This document shows, one piece after another, positions 23,263 to 31,302 of a stretch of DNA of 46,204 nt. Made by a program: the position numbers and the translations under genes. Under the pieces are notes generated by a model. It did not search any database. It saw only the letters and a list, made by a program, of their open reading frames with translations, and was not told the DNA's origin. The stretch comes from an uncultured Prevotella sp. (GTDB taxonomy: Bacteria > Bacteroidota > Bacteroidia > Bacteroidales > Bacteroidaceae), in assembly GCA_900314995.1 (NCBI GenBank), contig OMXK01000027.1:1-46204 (forward strand), in the 5' to 3' direction. Position 1 is the stretch's first letter; every line of letters starts with the position of its first letter.

Positions 23263-26200
23263 ATGAAACAGACAATTATTACATTCCTTTTGACGTTCCT
23301 GCCGCTGGCGGCGAGCGCCGATGCTGTTAAGATTGGTAATCTTTACTATTATCTTGACCCTTATGGCCTTACAGCCATAGTAACTAATAATCCTTCTGGC
23401 GCAAAGTATTCTGGCGTAGTAACCATTCCTGCTGAGGTTTGCTATGAAGGCATCCCTGGTGAGGCTTACTACGAGGCAATCTACGCAGACAAGATATTCT
23501 CAGTCACGGCCATCAGTGTCGAAACTTTCGCTGGCTGTTCCGAGCTTACCTCAGTGACCATCCCCAACAGTGTAACAGATATTGGCCAATATGCTTTCAG
23601 AAGTTGCACCGGATTGAAGGATATCTATGCTAAAATGCTCAATCCTTTTGAGATAAAAGAGGTCGTGTTTGATGCGGAGACCTATAATAATGCAGTGCTT
23701 CATGTGGATAGTAATGTGGATAGTTACCGAGAAACATTTGCATGGTCAAAGTTCTTCCACATTGTCAATGGGGAAGACACCCCCGGTGTAGGCGATGGTG
23801 GCAAGGATAGCGATAATTACAGGTCAGCAGAACCGACTGAACTTAGTGTTGGCGATACGTTTACTGCTGATATGAGTGGCACTATTGGTATCTTTACCGT
23901 GAACGGTTCTAAAACTGTTACTCTGGGCAAATGCGGTAATGTAAGTAGTGTGGAGGTTCCGTCAACGATAACCTATAATGGTGTGGAATATACCATCACG
24001 GGAATCCAAGGTACAGCGACAGGCAATGTGTATCAGCCTAATAATTCCGTTTTTGGTTCAAATGTGACGGAGGTGGTCATCCCCAGTACGGTGACCTCCA
24101 TCGGTGCCTGTGCTTTCTATTACTGTGAGAACCTGACGTCAGTCACAATTCCCAGTTCTGTAACAGCCATCGGCGATGACGCGTTTTTGGGCTGCACTAA
24201 ACTCAGTTCCATAACCCTTCCTAGCAACCTAAAGACCATCGGAGAATACGCTTTCAGTCGTTGTTCACTGAGTTCTGTGACGATTCCTGCTTCAGTAACC
24301 GAGATAGGGTTTGGCGCATTTCAGATTGACGGCATTAAAGTGAATACCCCCGATCTGACGGCATTTGCCAAGATAACCCCAATTGAAGATAGGGATTCCC
24401 GAGTGTATGGAAGTTTCTATCCCAACTGGAAACTTTCTGTCAACAACGCTGAGGTGACCTCACTTTCCATTCCGGAGTCTGTGACGTCGGTTAGTGCCAT
24501 CTTTGCCTACTGCACGAACCTGACTTCCGTGACATTCCACAAAAATGTCACCACGATAGCTAAGGGTGCCTTTGTCGGCTGTAGCAATATTACAAAGGTG
24601 GAGGCTCAGATGGGAACACCGGTGAATATATCCGGCTTTGTTCTCTTTGATGATGCTGTATTGAAGAATGCCACGCTTGTCGTGCCGAAGGGCACCACTG
24701 CAGCCTATAAGAGTAAAGGATGGAACTTCACGAATATCGCGGAAGAGGGAGGAAACGAGCCTGTGGTACTGAAGGATGGTGATACCTTCGAAGCCACAGT
24801 TGATGGCACGTTGTTTAGATTTAAGGTGCTTAGTGCTGCCGACAAGACCTGTCAGGTAGGTATCAATACGCCGCTTGGCGATATCAGAGATGACTATTGG
24901 GGCGATGGCGTCGTGTCTTCCGATCCTTCAAGCCTCACGGTGCCCAGCAAAGCGAGGGCAGGGGATGGCACGGAGTTCACGGTGACGGCCATAGGCAAGG
25001 GTGCATTCACTGGTTACAACTTAGAGTCGGTCACTCTGCCCAGTACCATCAAGGAGATTGGCTATATGGCCTTTGCCTGGTGCAGGAGCATGAAATCCAT
25101 TTCCCTGCCGGAGGGATTGGCGAACATAGGAACGCAAGCCTTCGACGGCAACGGACTGGCATCCGTGGAAATACCTTCAACGGTGGCAAGCATCGGGGTT
25201 CAGGCTTTCTACGGGATGAGAAGCCTGACTGACGTAATCTCCAAGATTGCCACCCCCTTTGCCTTAAATGATGACCAATTCTCCAATCCGGGCAAGCAGA
25301 CACTGACGGTGCCTGTCGGTAAGATTAGCATCTATAAGGAAACCGAGGGATGGAAGGATTTCGGAACCATCAAGGATGTGAATGGCAATACGAGTGATTC
25401 CCAGCCAGAACAGGTTGTCACGGTGACGGCGAAGAGCTATACCCGTGCCTATGGCGACGCTAACCCGACGTTCGAATACACGACGGAAGGCGGCACGCTG
25501 TCGGGAACGCCGTCCATCAGCTGCGAGGCCACGGCCACTTCACCCGTCGGCACTTACGACATCGTCGTAGCCAAGGGTAGTGTGACCAATGGAAACGTGA
25601 CCTATGTGAAGGGTACACTGACCATTACGAAAGCTCCGCTGAAAATCAAGGCAGGAAGCTACACGAAGAAGCAGGGCGAAGAGAACCCTGCCTTCACCCT
25701 GACCTACGAGGGCTTCAAGAACAACGAGACGGAAGCTGTGCTGACGAAGCAGCCAACCGTGAGCTGTACTGCTACGAAGGACTCGCCTGCTGGAGACTAT
25801 GACGTGACGGTCAGCGGGGCCGAGGCCGCGAACTATGAGATTAGTTATGCCAACGGCAAACTGACGATAACGGCTGGTGATACACCGGCTCCACAGCCCA
25901 ATGAACTGAAAGACGGTGATACCTTCCAGGCAAGCGTGAGTGGCGCCACATGGAACTTCAAGGTGCTCAGTGCTTCAGGTAAGACCTGTCAGGTGGGTAT
26001 GGACACTCCGCTTGGCGACATTCGAGAAGACTATTGGGGTGATGCCATCGTTTCTGCTGATCCTTCGAGTCTCACGTTACCCGGCAAGGTGACGGCTGGG
26101 GATGGCACGGAGTTCACGGTGACGGCCATAGGCCAGGGTGCATTCACTGGCTACAACCTAGAGTCGGTCACTCTGCCCAGTACCATCAAGGAGATTGGCT

Positions 26201-27138
26201 ATATGGCCTTCGCCTGGTGTAGGAGCATGAAGTCCATTTCCCTGCCAGAGGGATTGACGAACATAGGAACGCAAGCCTTCGACGGCAACGGACTGGTATC
26301 CGTGGAAATACCTTCAACGGTGACAAGCATCGGGGTTCAGGCTTTCTACGGGATGAGAAGCCTGACTGACGTAATCTCCAAGATTGCCACTCCCTTTGCC
26401 TTAAATGATGGCCAATTCTCCAATCCGGGCAAGCTGTCGCTGACGGTGCCTGTCGGTAAGATTAGCATATATAAGGAAACCGAGGGATGGAAGGATTTCG
26501 GAACTATCAAGGATGTGAATGGCAACACGGAGGATTACCAGTCGAAATCGGGTGACGAGTTTACTGACAAAGATGTAACTTATACGGTCGGAGACGGTAA
26601 TACTGTAGCAATTGATGTTACTGGTACTACGACGGGTAGCTATAAGGTGCCAGAGAAGGTTGTTCATGAGGGCGTGGAGTTCCAGGTAGTAGCCATCGCT
26701 GAGGGCGCCTTCGAGAACCAGACGGGTCTGACGGAGATATCGATTCCCGGATCCATTATCTCTATCGGTGAGAACGCCTTTGCAGGATGTGTAAACTTGA
26801 AGGCCATCTATATTTTTGCCACAACACCTATAGATTTGGGCAATCCATCTGGTACGAGATCCAGCGGAGCCTCGTCGGTGTTCGATGGTGTGGATATGGA
26901 GAACACCATTCTTTATGTGCCGGCAGGTTGTGTGGATGCATACCGTGCCGCCGAGGGTTGGGGCGAGTTCACCAACATCGTGGAGATGGGTACTGCCATC
27001 AGAGGCATTGTGATGGATGGTGAGCCTTTCGATGTGTATAACCTTCAGGGCCAGAAGGTGTTCTCCGGAGTCACTTCACTTAAGGGCCTGCCGAAAGGAA
27101 TCTACATCGTTAATGGCCGTAAGGTAATATGGCAATAA
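23263..27138 (+). CDS. BspA-type leucine-rich-repeat surface protein with MBG modules
   Basis: The signal peptide is MKQTIITFLLTFLPLAASA. Several LRR_5 (BspA/TpLRR) arrays follow, with the hallmark spacing SVTIPNSVTDIGQYAFRSC, SVTIPSSVTAIGDDAFLGC and similar at about 70-110, 250-350 and 400-470. Residues 503-710 and 882-1089 are near-identical modules (DNA 24769-25392 and 25906-26529). Between them lie two MBG-like immunoglobulin modules (VTAKSYTRAYGDANPTFEY, IKAGSYTKKQGEENPAFTL). The C-terminus, FDVYNLQGQKVFSGV ending GIYIVNGRKVIWQ, resembles the C-terminal sorting tails of Prevotella surface proteins. BspA-like proteins bind host or matrix proteins and other bacteria. At 1291 residues it is the largest product here. 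Confidence 0.9.
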   Translation: MKQTIITFLLTFLPLAASADAVKIGNLYYYLDPYGLTAIVTNNPSGAKYSGVVTIPAEVCYEGIPGEAYYEAIYADKIFSVTAISVETFAGCSELTSVTIPNSVTDIGQYAFRSCTGLKDIYAKMLNPFEIKEVVFDAETYNNAVLHVDSNVDSYRETFAWSKFFHIVNGEDTPGVGDGGKDSDNYRSAEPTELSVGDTFTADMSGTIGIFTVNGSKTVTLGKCGNVSSVEVPSTITYNGVEYTITGIQGTATGNVYQPNNSVFGSNVTEVVIPSTVTSIGACAFYYCENLTSVTIPSSVTAIGDDAFLGCTKLSSITLPSNLKTIGEYAFSRCSLSSVTIPASVTEIGFGAFQIDGIKVNTPDLTAFAKITPIEDRDSRVYGSFYPNWKLSVNNAEVTSLSIPESVTSVSAIFAYCTNLTSVTFHKNVTTIAKGAFVGCSNITKVEAQMGTPVNISGFVLFDDAVLKNATLVVPKGTTAAYKSKGWNFTNIAEEGGNEPVVLKDGDTFEATVDGTLFRFKVLSAADKTCQVGINTPLGDIRDDYWGDGVVSSDPSSLTVPSKARAGDGTEFTVTAIGKGAFTGYNLESVTLPSTIKEIGYMAFAWCRSMKSISLPEGLANIGTQAFDGNGLASVEIPSTVASIGVQAFYGMRSLTDVISKIATPFALNDDQFSNPGKQTLTVPVGKISIYKETEGWKDFGTIKDVNGNTSDSQPEQVVTVTAKSYTRAYGDANPTFEYTTEGGTLSGTPSISCEATATSPVGTYDIVVAKGSVTNGNVTYVKGTLTITKAPLKIKAGSYTKKQGEENPAFTLTYEGFKNNETEAVLTKQPTVSCTATKDSPAGDYDVTVSGAEAANYEISYANGKLTITAGDTPAPQPNELKDGDTFQASVSGATWNFKVLSASGKTCQVGMDTPLGDIREDYWGDAIVSADPSSLTLPGKVTAGDGTEFTVTAIGQGAFTGYNLESVTLPSTIKEIGYMAFAWCRSMKSISLPEGLTNIGTQAFDGNGLVSVEIPSTVTSIGVQAFYGMRSLTDVISKIATPFALNDGQFSNPGKLSLTVPVGKISIYKETEGWKDFGTIKDVNGNTEDYQSKSGDEFTDKDVTYTVGDGNTVAIDVTGTTTGSYKVPEKVVHEGVEFQVVAIAEGAFENQTGLTEISIPGSIISIGENAFAGCVNLKAIYIFATTPIDLGNPSGTRSSGASSVFDGVDMENTILYVPAGCVDAYRAAEGWGEFTNIVEMGTAIRGIVMDGEPFDVYNLQGQKVFSGVTSLKGLPKGIYIVNGRKVIWQ
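24769..25392 (+). repeat. Internal module duplication, copy 1
   Basis: This 624-base segment begins CTGAAGGATGGTGATACC and is matched by a second 624-base segment at 25906-26529 with few differences. It encodes a 208-residue LRR module; copies are 1137 bases apart, so a single recombination would remove one module plus the MBG pair. Confidence 0.9.
25906..26529 (+). repeat. Internal module duplication, copy 2
   Basis: Same length and phase as 24769-25392. Most differences lie in the first 150 bases; the central part around 26110-26400 is almost unchanged, which suggests recent duplication or gene conversion. Confidence 0.9.
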
Positions 27139-27159
27139 TAAACATCTAATAATTAGGTT

Positions 27160-27876
27160 ATGAAACAGAGATTATTGTTAGTGGTATTAACGCTATGTCT
27201 GTGCTGTATTCAAGTGAATGCGCAGCCTAAGTCTGTACCTGAAGACTCTCGGGAACTTAAAGTGGGAAAAGACGGCTTTGAGTGGTACAGGGTTTGTAAG
27301 GACGGTAAATATGGTGTTGAAGATAAGGATGGGAAAATAATAATCCCATGCGAATTCCAAAAAATCAGATATAGAAGTTCTGTAAAAATCGGCTCATCTT
27401 ATACCTGTGCAGGATTTGAAACTCATGCAGGGGGCAGCAAAGGCCTTTACAGTATTGAAGGTAAATGTATTATCCCTAATACTAGAGGATATACCCGGAT
27501 TGTTGATTATACTCAAGAAGACAGGCCGGAAATCGGTACTTATTATGGATGTGATTATGACAATGGAGTAGCTTTGTGTAATGCGAAAGGTCAGGAAGTC
27601 TGCAGGTTTGATGGATATTCTATATTATTGCCTATGTATGAAAAAGGAAAATTCTTTTACATGATGTTGAGGGATATGAAGTGGGGTGTCATGGATGGAG
27701 GAGGGTGAATAATCATAGAGCCCTTTTATAAATCTCTTGATATAGATAAAGATGGAAATTTTAGAGCGAGAAATAATCCCTCTCAAATATTGGGAAATTT
27801 GTCGACTATAACAACGACTCGTAATCCATTTGCCAATAATCCCTTAATTCTTTCAAAGATTTCCAAAATCGAATGA
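27160..27876 (+). pseudogene. WG-repeat secreted protein with a premature in-frame TGA
   Basis: The ATG at 27160 opens a signal peptide (MKQRLLLVVLTLCLCCIQVNAQ). WG-type repeats follow (CKDGKYGVEDKDGKIIIPCEF, then MKWGVMDGGG). TGA at 27706-27708 ends the frame after 182 codons, but the same frame continues IIIEPFYKSLDIDKDGNF for 55 more codons to a second TGA at 27874-27876. The continuation is what a WG repeat should contain after its GK or GR turn, so a CGA, AGA or GGA codon probably became TGA. The short form may still be made. It is the last gene of the cluster, 21 bases after the LRR gene. From 27877 to 27933 I see nothing. Confidence 0.7.
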
Positions 27877-27933
27877 TATGTGACGTAATTCCTTACTTCC
27901 TTGCGCCCCTCCTCAGTTGGGATGGGGATGATA

Positions 27934-29541
27934 TCACTTTTGTAGGTCGAATTCTGCCATAAGCGTGGTGCTGAAGGGCGTGGTGACGGGTGTCAGGATG
28001 GCACCGATAGACTTGGCGCGCTCTTGAATAGTCCGTGAGCCGATACCTTCGCAGGAGGAGAACTGAGTGGGAGGCGTACCATTGTTACTAACGGTAACGG
28101 TGATATGCTTCCCCTTTCTTTTGATGCCTACAGCAATGAGGGTGGGGGATGCATGTTTCAAAGCATTGCCGATGGTTTCCTGGACAATGCGGTAGATTTC
28201 CAGTGCGGTTTCTTCTGGGATATCGCTCCAGTCTGCTTCAGCCGGAGAAGCGAAAAAGGTAATCTCACAGCCTTGGGCACCGTTGATGTTGTCAATGTAG
28301 TGTGCAAGTACGATGTCGAGTGCGTCTCTGCTGAACTCGGGTGGCATCAGGGCATGGGAAACCTGACGGATTCGTTCGCGGCTGTCGCTGAGAAGTTGCT
28401 TGGTCTGTTCTGTCAAGCCATCGGCATTCAGTTTCATTTCAACGGCCAGCAGTTGGTTGCTCACACCGTCGTGCAATTCTTTTGCCATTCGGCTCCGCTC
28501 ATGTTCAAGCCCCTCAATATACTGTTCTGTCATCTGAAGCTCTGCTTTCTCTGCCTGTTTCCTTCTTCTGTAGCTCTGCCAGATGATATAGCTTGCAAAT
28601 AGGATGAGCACCAGGATGAGGATGGCTGAGATAATCTGAATACGTAGTCGTTGGGGGGCTGTATATTCTTGTCTCTTTTCGTTTTCGATATTCTGTAGCA
28701 TTTTCTTGCTCTTTTCTGGTGTCATCTGATTCTTGACACTTTCCAGTTTCATCGCTTCATCAATGGCATCCTTTGATTCCTTTAGTTCACCTGCTGCTAA
28801 ATGAAGATGGGAAAGAGCGGTGTAATAAATCCCCCTAGGGTATTCATCCTTCACCTGTGGCAACAGCTGATCGGCTTTCTTCTTCCATCTGCTGTTTTCA
28901 AGCCGATTCTGGTTGTCGCCAGCTTCAATGGTCATCAGATGACTGGCTGCTATAAGTGCATTGCCAGGGCGATGAGCGGCGATGGCTTCCTGATAGCCTG
29001 ATTTAAGATAGCGCTCCGCCTCTTTTGTCTTTCCATACTCAAGTAGGATACCGCCAACAAGCGGGAATACCATTCCCCTGACATAAGAATCGTTCTTCTT
29101 TTCCGTTTTACTGGCAGCTATTATTGCATATCTGAGGCTTTCATCTTTCTTTTTCAGGTCTTTGTAGACTTCTGCGAGATTAATATAGATATTGATGATA
29201 TGTGGCGTCTCCTCTAACTGTAATAGCTCTTCTGGGGACAATTCGTTGATGCAGTCTTCGGCCAACTTAAAAACTTTCAGGGCTTGTTCATCCATATCCC
29301 GATAGCGATACCCTGTTCCGATGGTGTTTAATAGCAAAACAACGACCTGTCTCTGATGATGTTCGATGGCTATAGGTAGGAGATTGTTGGCCATAATCAT
29401 CGCAGTGTCGTATCGTCCTTTGCCTGCTAACATATAAATTGTGTCGAGGTCTTCCCATAATACACGTTTCTGGTCTGTTACGACAGGCGTGGCAGACATC
29501 AGACATACGGTTATACCAAGTAGAATTAGTAGCTTTCTCAT
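27934..29541 (-). CDS. TPR-containing sensor histidine kinase (HisKA_3 type)
   Basis: A signal peptide (MRKLLILLGITVCLMSATPV) is followed by a periplasmic region of TPR-like helices (30-290), one membrane span (301-322), a short coiled coil, then the dimerisation/phospho-acceptor motif MAKELHDGVSNQLLA (His 357). The ATPase domain has an N-box (VQETIGNALKHA, N459), a weak G1 box (VSNNGTPP) and GIGSRTIQERAKSIGA. This is the DesK/NarX-type kinase of Bacteroidetes that pairs with NarL-type regulators. No regulator gene is adjacent; candidates are those at 6280 and 40112. It is transcribed alone from its own promoter. Confidence 0.9.
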   Translation of the reverse strand: MRKLLILLGITVCLMSATPVVTDQKRVLWEDLDTIYMLAGKGRYDTAMIMANNLLPIAIEHHQRQVVVLLLNTIGTGYRYRDMDEQALKVFKLAEDCINELSPEELLQLEETPHIINIYINLAEVYKDLKKKDESLRYAIIAASKTEKKNDSYVRGMVFPLVGGILLEYGKTKEAERYLKSGYQEAIAAHRPGNALIAASHLMTIEAGDNQNRLENSRWKKKADQLLPQVKDEYPRGIYYTALSHLHLAAGELKESKDAIDEAMKLESVKNQMTPEKSKKMLQNIENEKRQEYTAPQRLRIQIISAILILVLILFASYIIWQSYRRRKQAEKAELQMTEQYIEGLEHERSRMAKELHDGVSNQLLAVEMKLNADGLTEQTKQLLSDSRERIRQVSHALMPPEFSRDALDIVLAHYIDNINGAQGCEITFFASPAEADWSDIPEETALEIYRIVQETIGNALKHASPTLIAVGIKRKGKHITVTVSNNGTPPTQFSSCEGIGSRTIQERAKSIGAILTPVTTPFSTTLMAEFDLQK

Positions 29542-29576
29542 TTTAGTGGTTTAATTGGCATTGAACAATTTGTTTG

Positions 29577-29584
29577 CAAAAGTA
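29577..29584 (-). promoter_or_regulatory. Promoter -7 box for the histidine kinase
   Basis: The minus strand reads TACTTTTG followed by CAAAC; the ATG at 29541 is 35 bases downstream. Confidence 0.65.
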
Positions 29585-29649
29585 CGACTTTTCCCGTAAA
29601 TGAACAAATCATAGCAAGAAAAATAGAATTCCCAAAATATCCTAATAAA

Positions 29650-29681
29650 TTTGGTGCTTTATCTGATTTGCCCTATCTTTG
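29650..29681 (+). promoter_or_regulatory. Distal promoter of the CoA-transferase unit
   Basis: TTTG (29650-29653), 20 bases, TATCTTTG (29674-29681). The resulting leader of about 105 bases can form a small hairpin from TTTTCGA (29688-29694) and TCGAAAA (29714-29720). Confidence 0.6.
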
Positions 29682-29733
29682 AGCTCCTTTTCGAAGCTTG
29701 AAGGTACTTTCGCTCGAAAAAACAAAGAAATAT

Positions 29734-29764
29734 TTTGTTTTTTGCTTGCTAATTCGTAACTTTG
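29734..29764 (+). promoter_or_regulatory. Proximal promoter of the CoA-transferase unit
   Basis: TTTG (29734-29737), 19 bases, TAACTTTG (29757-29764), then 28 bases to the ATG. It is a full consensus match and the likely main start. Confidence 0.75.
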
Positions 29765-29792
29765 CAGGCAAATTTGCAAATTTAACAAGATT

Positions 29793-31298
29793 ATGGCTTA
29801 TACACGTATGACTGCTGCAGAGGCTGCAGCACTGATTAAGAATGGCGACCATATCGCCATGAGTGGTTTTACGCCTGCCGGTGTGGCTAAGGCAACAACG
29901 AAGGAACTAGCAAAGATTGCCGTGGCTGAGCATGAGGCTGGCCGTGAGTTTAAGGTAGCTATCTTTACGGGTGCTTCTACAGGACAGAGTACCGACGGTG
30001 ACCTGGCAAATGCTCAGGCGATCCTCTATCGCGCTCCCTACACGACGAACCCCGACTTTCGCAAGCATGTGAATCTGGGCGAGATCCCCTACAATGACCT
30101 GCACCTAAGCCACATGGCACAGGAGCTGCGCTATGGTTTCTATGGTCCATTGGACTGGGCTATCCTCGAGGTGTGTGACATCGAGGAGGTGGGCAACGAC
30201 TATCATGTCTATCTGACCGCTGCCGGTGGTATTTCTCCGACGGCTGCCCGTCTGGCTAAGCATGTGATCCTGGAACTTAACTCGTTCCATAACCCCAATG
30301 CGAAGTTCATCCACGATGTGTATGAGCCGCTGGATCCTCCTTACCGCAAGGCTATCCCCATTGAGCACGTAGGTGACCGTATCGGCAAGCCTTATGTGTC
30401 AATTCCCAAGGAGAAGGTTGCTTGTGTCGTAGAGTGTAATATTCCCGATGAAGCCCGTGCCTTCAAAGACAGCGACCCTGTAACGGATAAGATCGGATTC
30501 CTGACGGCAGAGTTCCTTGTAGAAGAGATGCACAAGGGCCGTATCCCTAAGGAGTTCCTGCCGCTGCAGAGTGGTGTAGGCTCAACGGCCAATGCCATCC
30601 TCGGTGCCCTGGGTGCCGACAAGCATGTGCCCGACTTCAACATCTATACGGAGGTGATTCAGAACTCTGTGATTGAGATGATGCTCAACGGTCGTGTGAA
30701 GGATGCCTCGGCTTGTTCTCTGACCGTTTCCAACGAGTGTCTGATGGATGTCTATGACAACATGGACTATATGAAGAACCACCTGACACTCCGCCAGAGC
30801 GAGATATCCAACTCGCCTGAGATTATCCGCCGCTTAGGTGTGATTGCCATTAATACGGCAATCGAGGCTGACCTCTATGGTAACGTGAACTCAACGCATA
30901 TCAGTGGCGTGAAGATGATGAATGGTATCGGTGGTTCGGGTGACTTCATCCGCAATGCCTACCTCTCAATCTTTACCTGTCCTTCCGTGGCTAAGGGCGG
31001 CGTGATTTCTTCAATCGTGCCTTTCGTAAGCCATCAGGACAGCTCGGAGCACGACGTGAATATCATCGTGACAGAGCAGGGTATAGCTGACCTGCGTGGC
31101 AAGAGTCCCGCACAGCGTGCTGAGTGCATCATTGAGAACTGTGCTCATCCCGACTACAAACAGCTGCTTTGGGACTACCTGAAGATCTCGAAGATGGGCC
31201 AGACCCGTCACAACCTGACAGCTGCTTTCGCCATGCACGACACGCTGGCTCGGAAGGGCGACATGAAACTTACGGACTTCGCAGAGTATGTGAAATGA
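29793..31298 (+). CDS. Acetyl-CoA hydrolase/transferase (acetate:succinate CoA-transferase type)
   Basis: The 501-residue protein fits the family-I CoA-transferase group that includes AarC, Cat1 and ScpC: N-terminal SGFTPAGVAKATTKELAK, central PLQSGVGSTANAILGAL, catalytic Glu in IYTEVIQ (E287) and C-terminal VTEQGIADLRGKSPAQRA. These enzymes move CoA between acetyl-CoA and succinate or similar acids, allowing acetate or propionate release with energy saving in anaerobes; the exact acid cannot be told from sequence. Length is normal and both termini intact. Codon usage looks like that of a highly expressed housekeeping gene. The SusC-like gene starts only four bases after its stop, an odd pairing. 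Confidence 0.92.
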   Translation: MAYTRMTAAEAAALIKNGDHIAMSGFTPAGVAKATTKELAKIAVAEHEAGREFKVAIFTGASTGQSTDGDLANAQAILYRAPYTTNPDFRKHVNLGEIPYNDLHLSHMAQELRYGFYGPLDWAILEVCDIEEVGNDYHVYLTAAGGISPTAARLAKHVILELNSFHNPNAKFIHDVYEPLDPPYRKAIPIEHVGDRIGKPYVSIPKEKVACVVECNIPDEARAFKDSDPVTDKIGFLTAEFLVEEMHKGRIPKEFLPLQSGVGSTANAILGALGADKHVPDFNIYTEVIQNSVIEMMLNGRVKDASACSLTVSNECLMDVYDNMDYMKNHLTLRQSEISNSPEIIRRLGVIAINTAIEADLYGNVNSTHISGVKMMNGIGGSGDFIRNAYLSIFTCPSVAKGGVISSIVPFVSHQDSSEHDVNIIVTEQGIADLRGKSPAQRAECIIENCAHPDYKQLLWDYLKISKMGQTRHNLTAAFAMHDTLARKGDMKLTDFAEYVK

Positions 31299-31302
31299 TT
31301 GC

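Noticed and set aside
23263-27138. Assembly artefact as explanation of the 624-base duplication
   Set aside because: The copies differ at scattered positions and are separated by unique MBG sequence in the right frame, so a real duplication is more likely.
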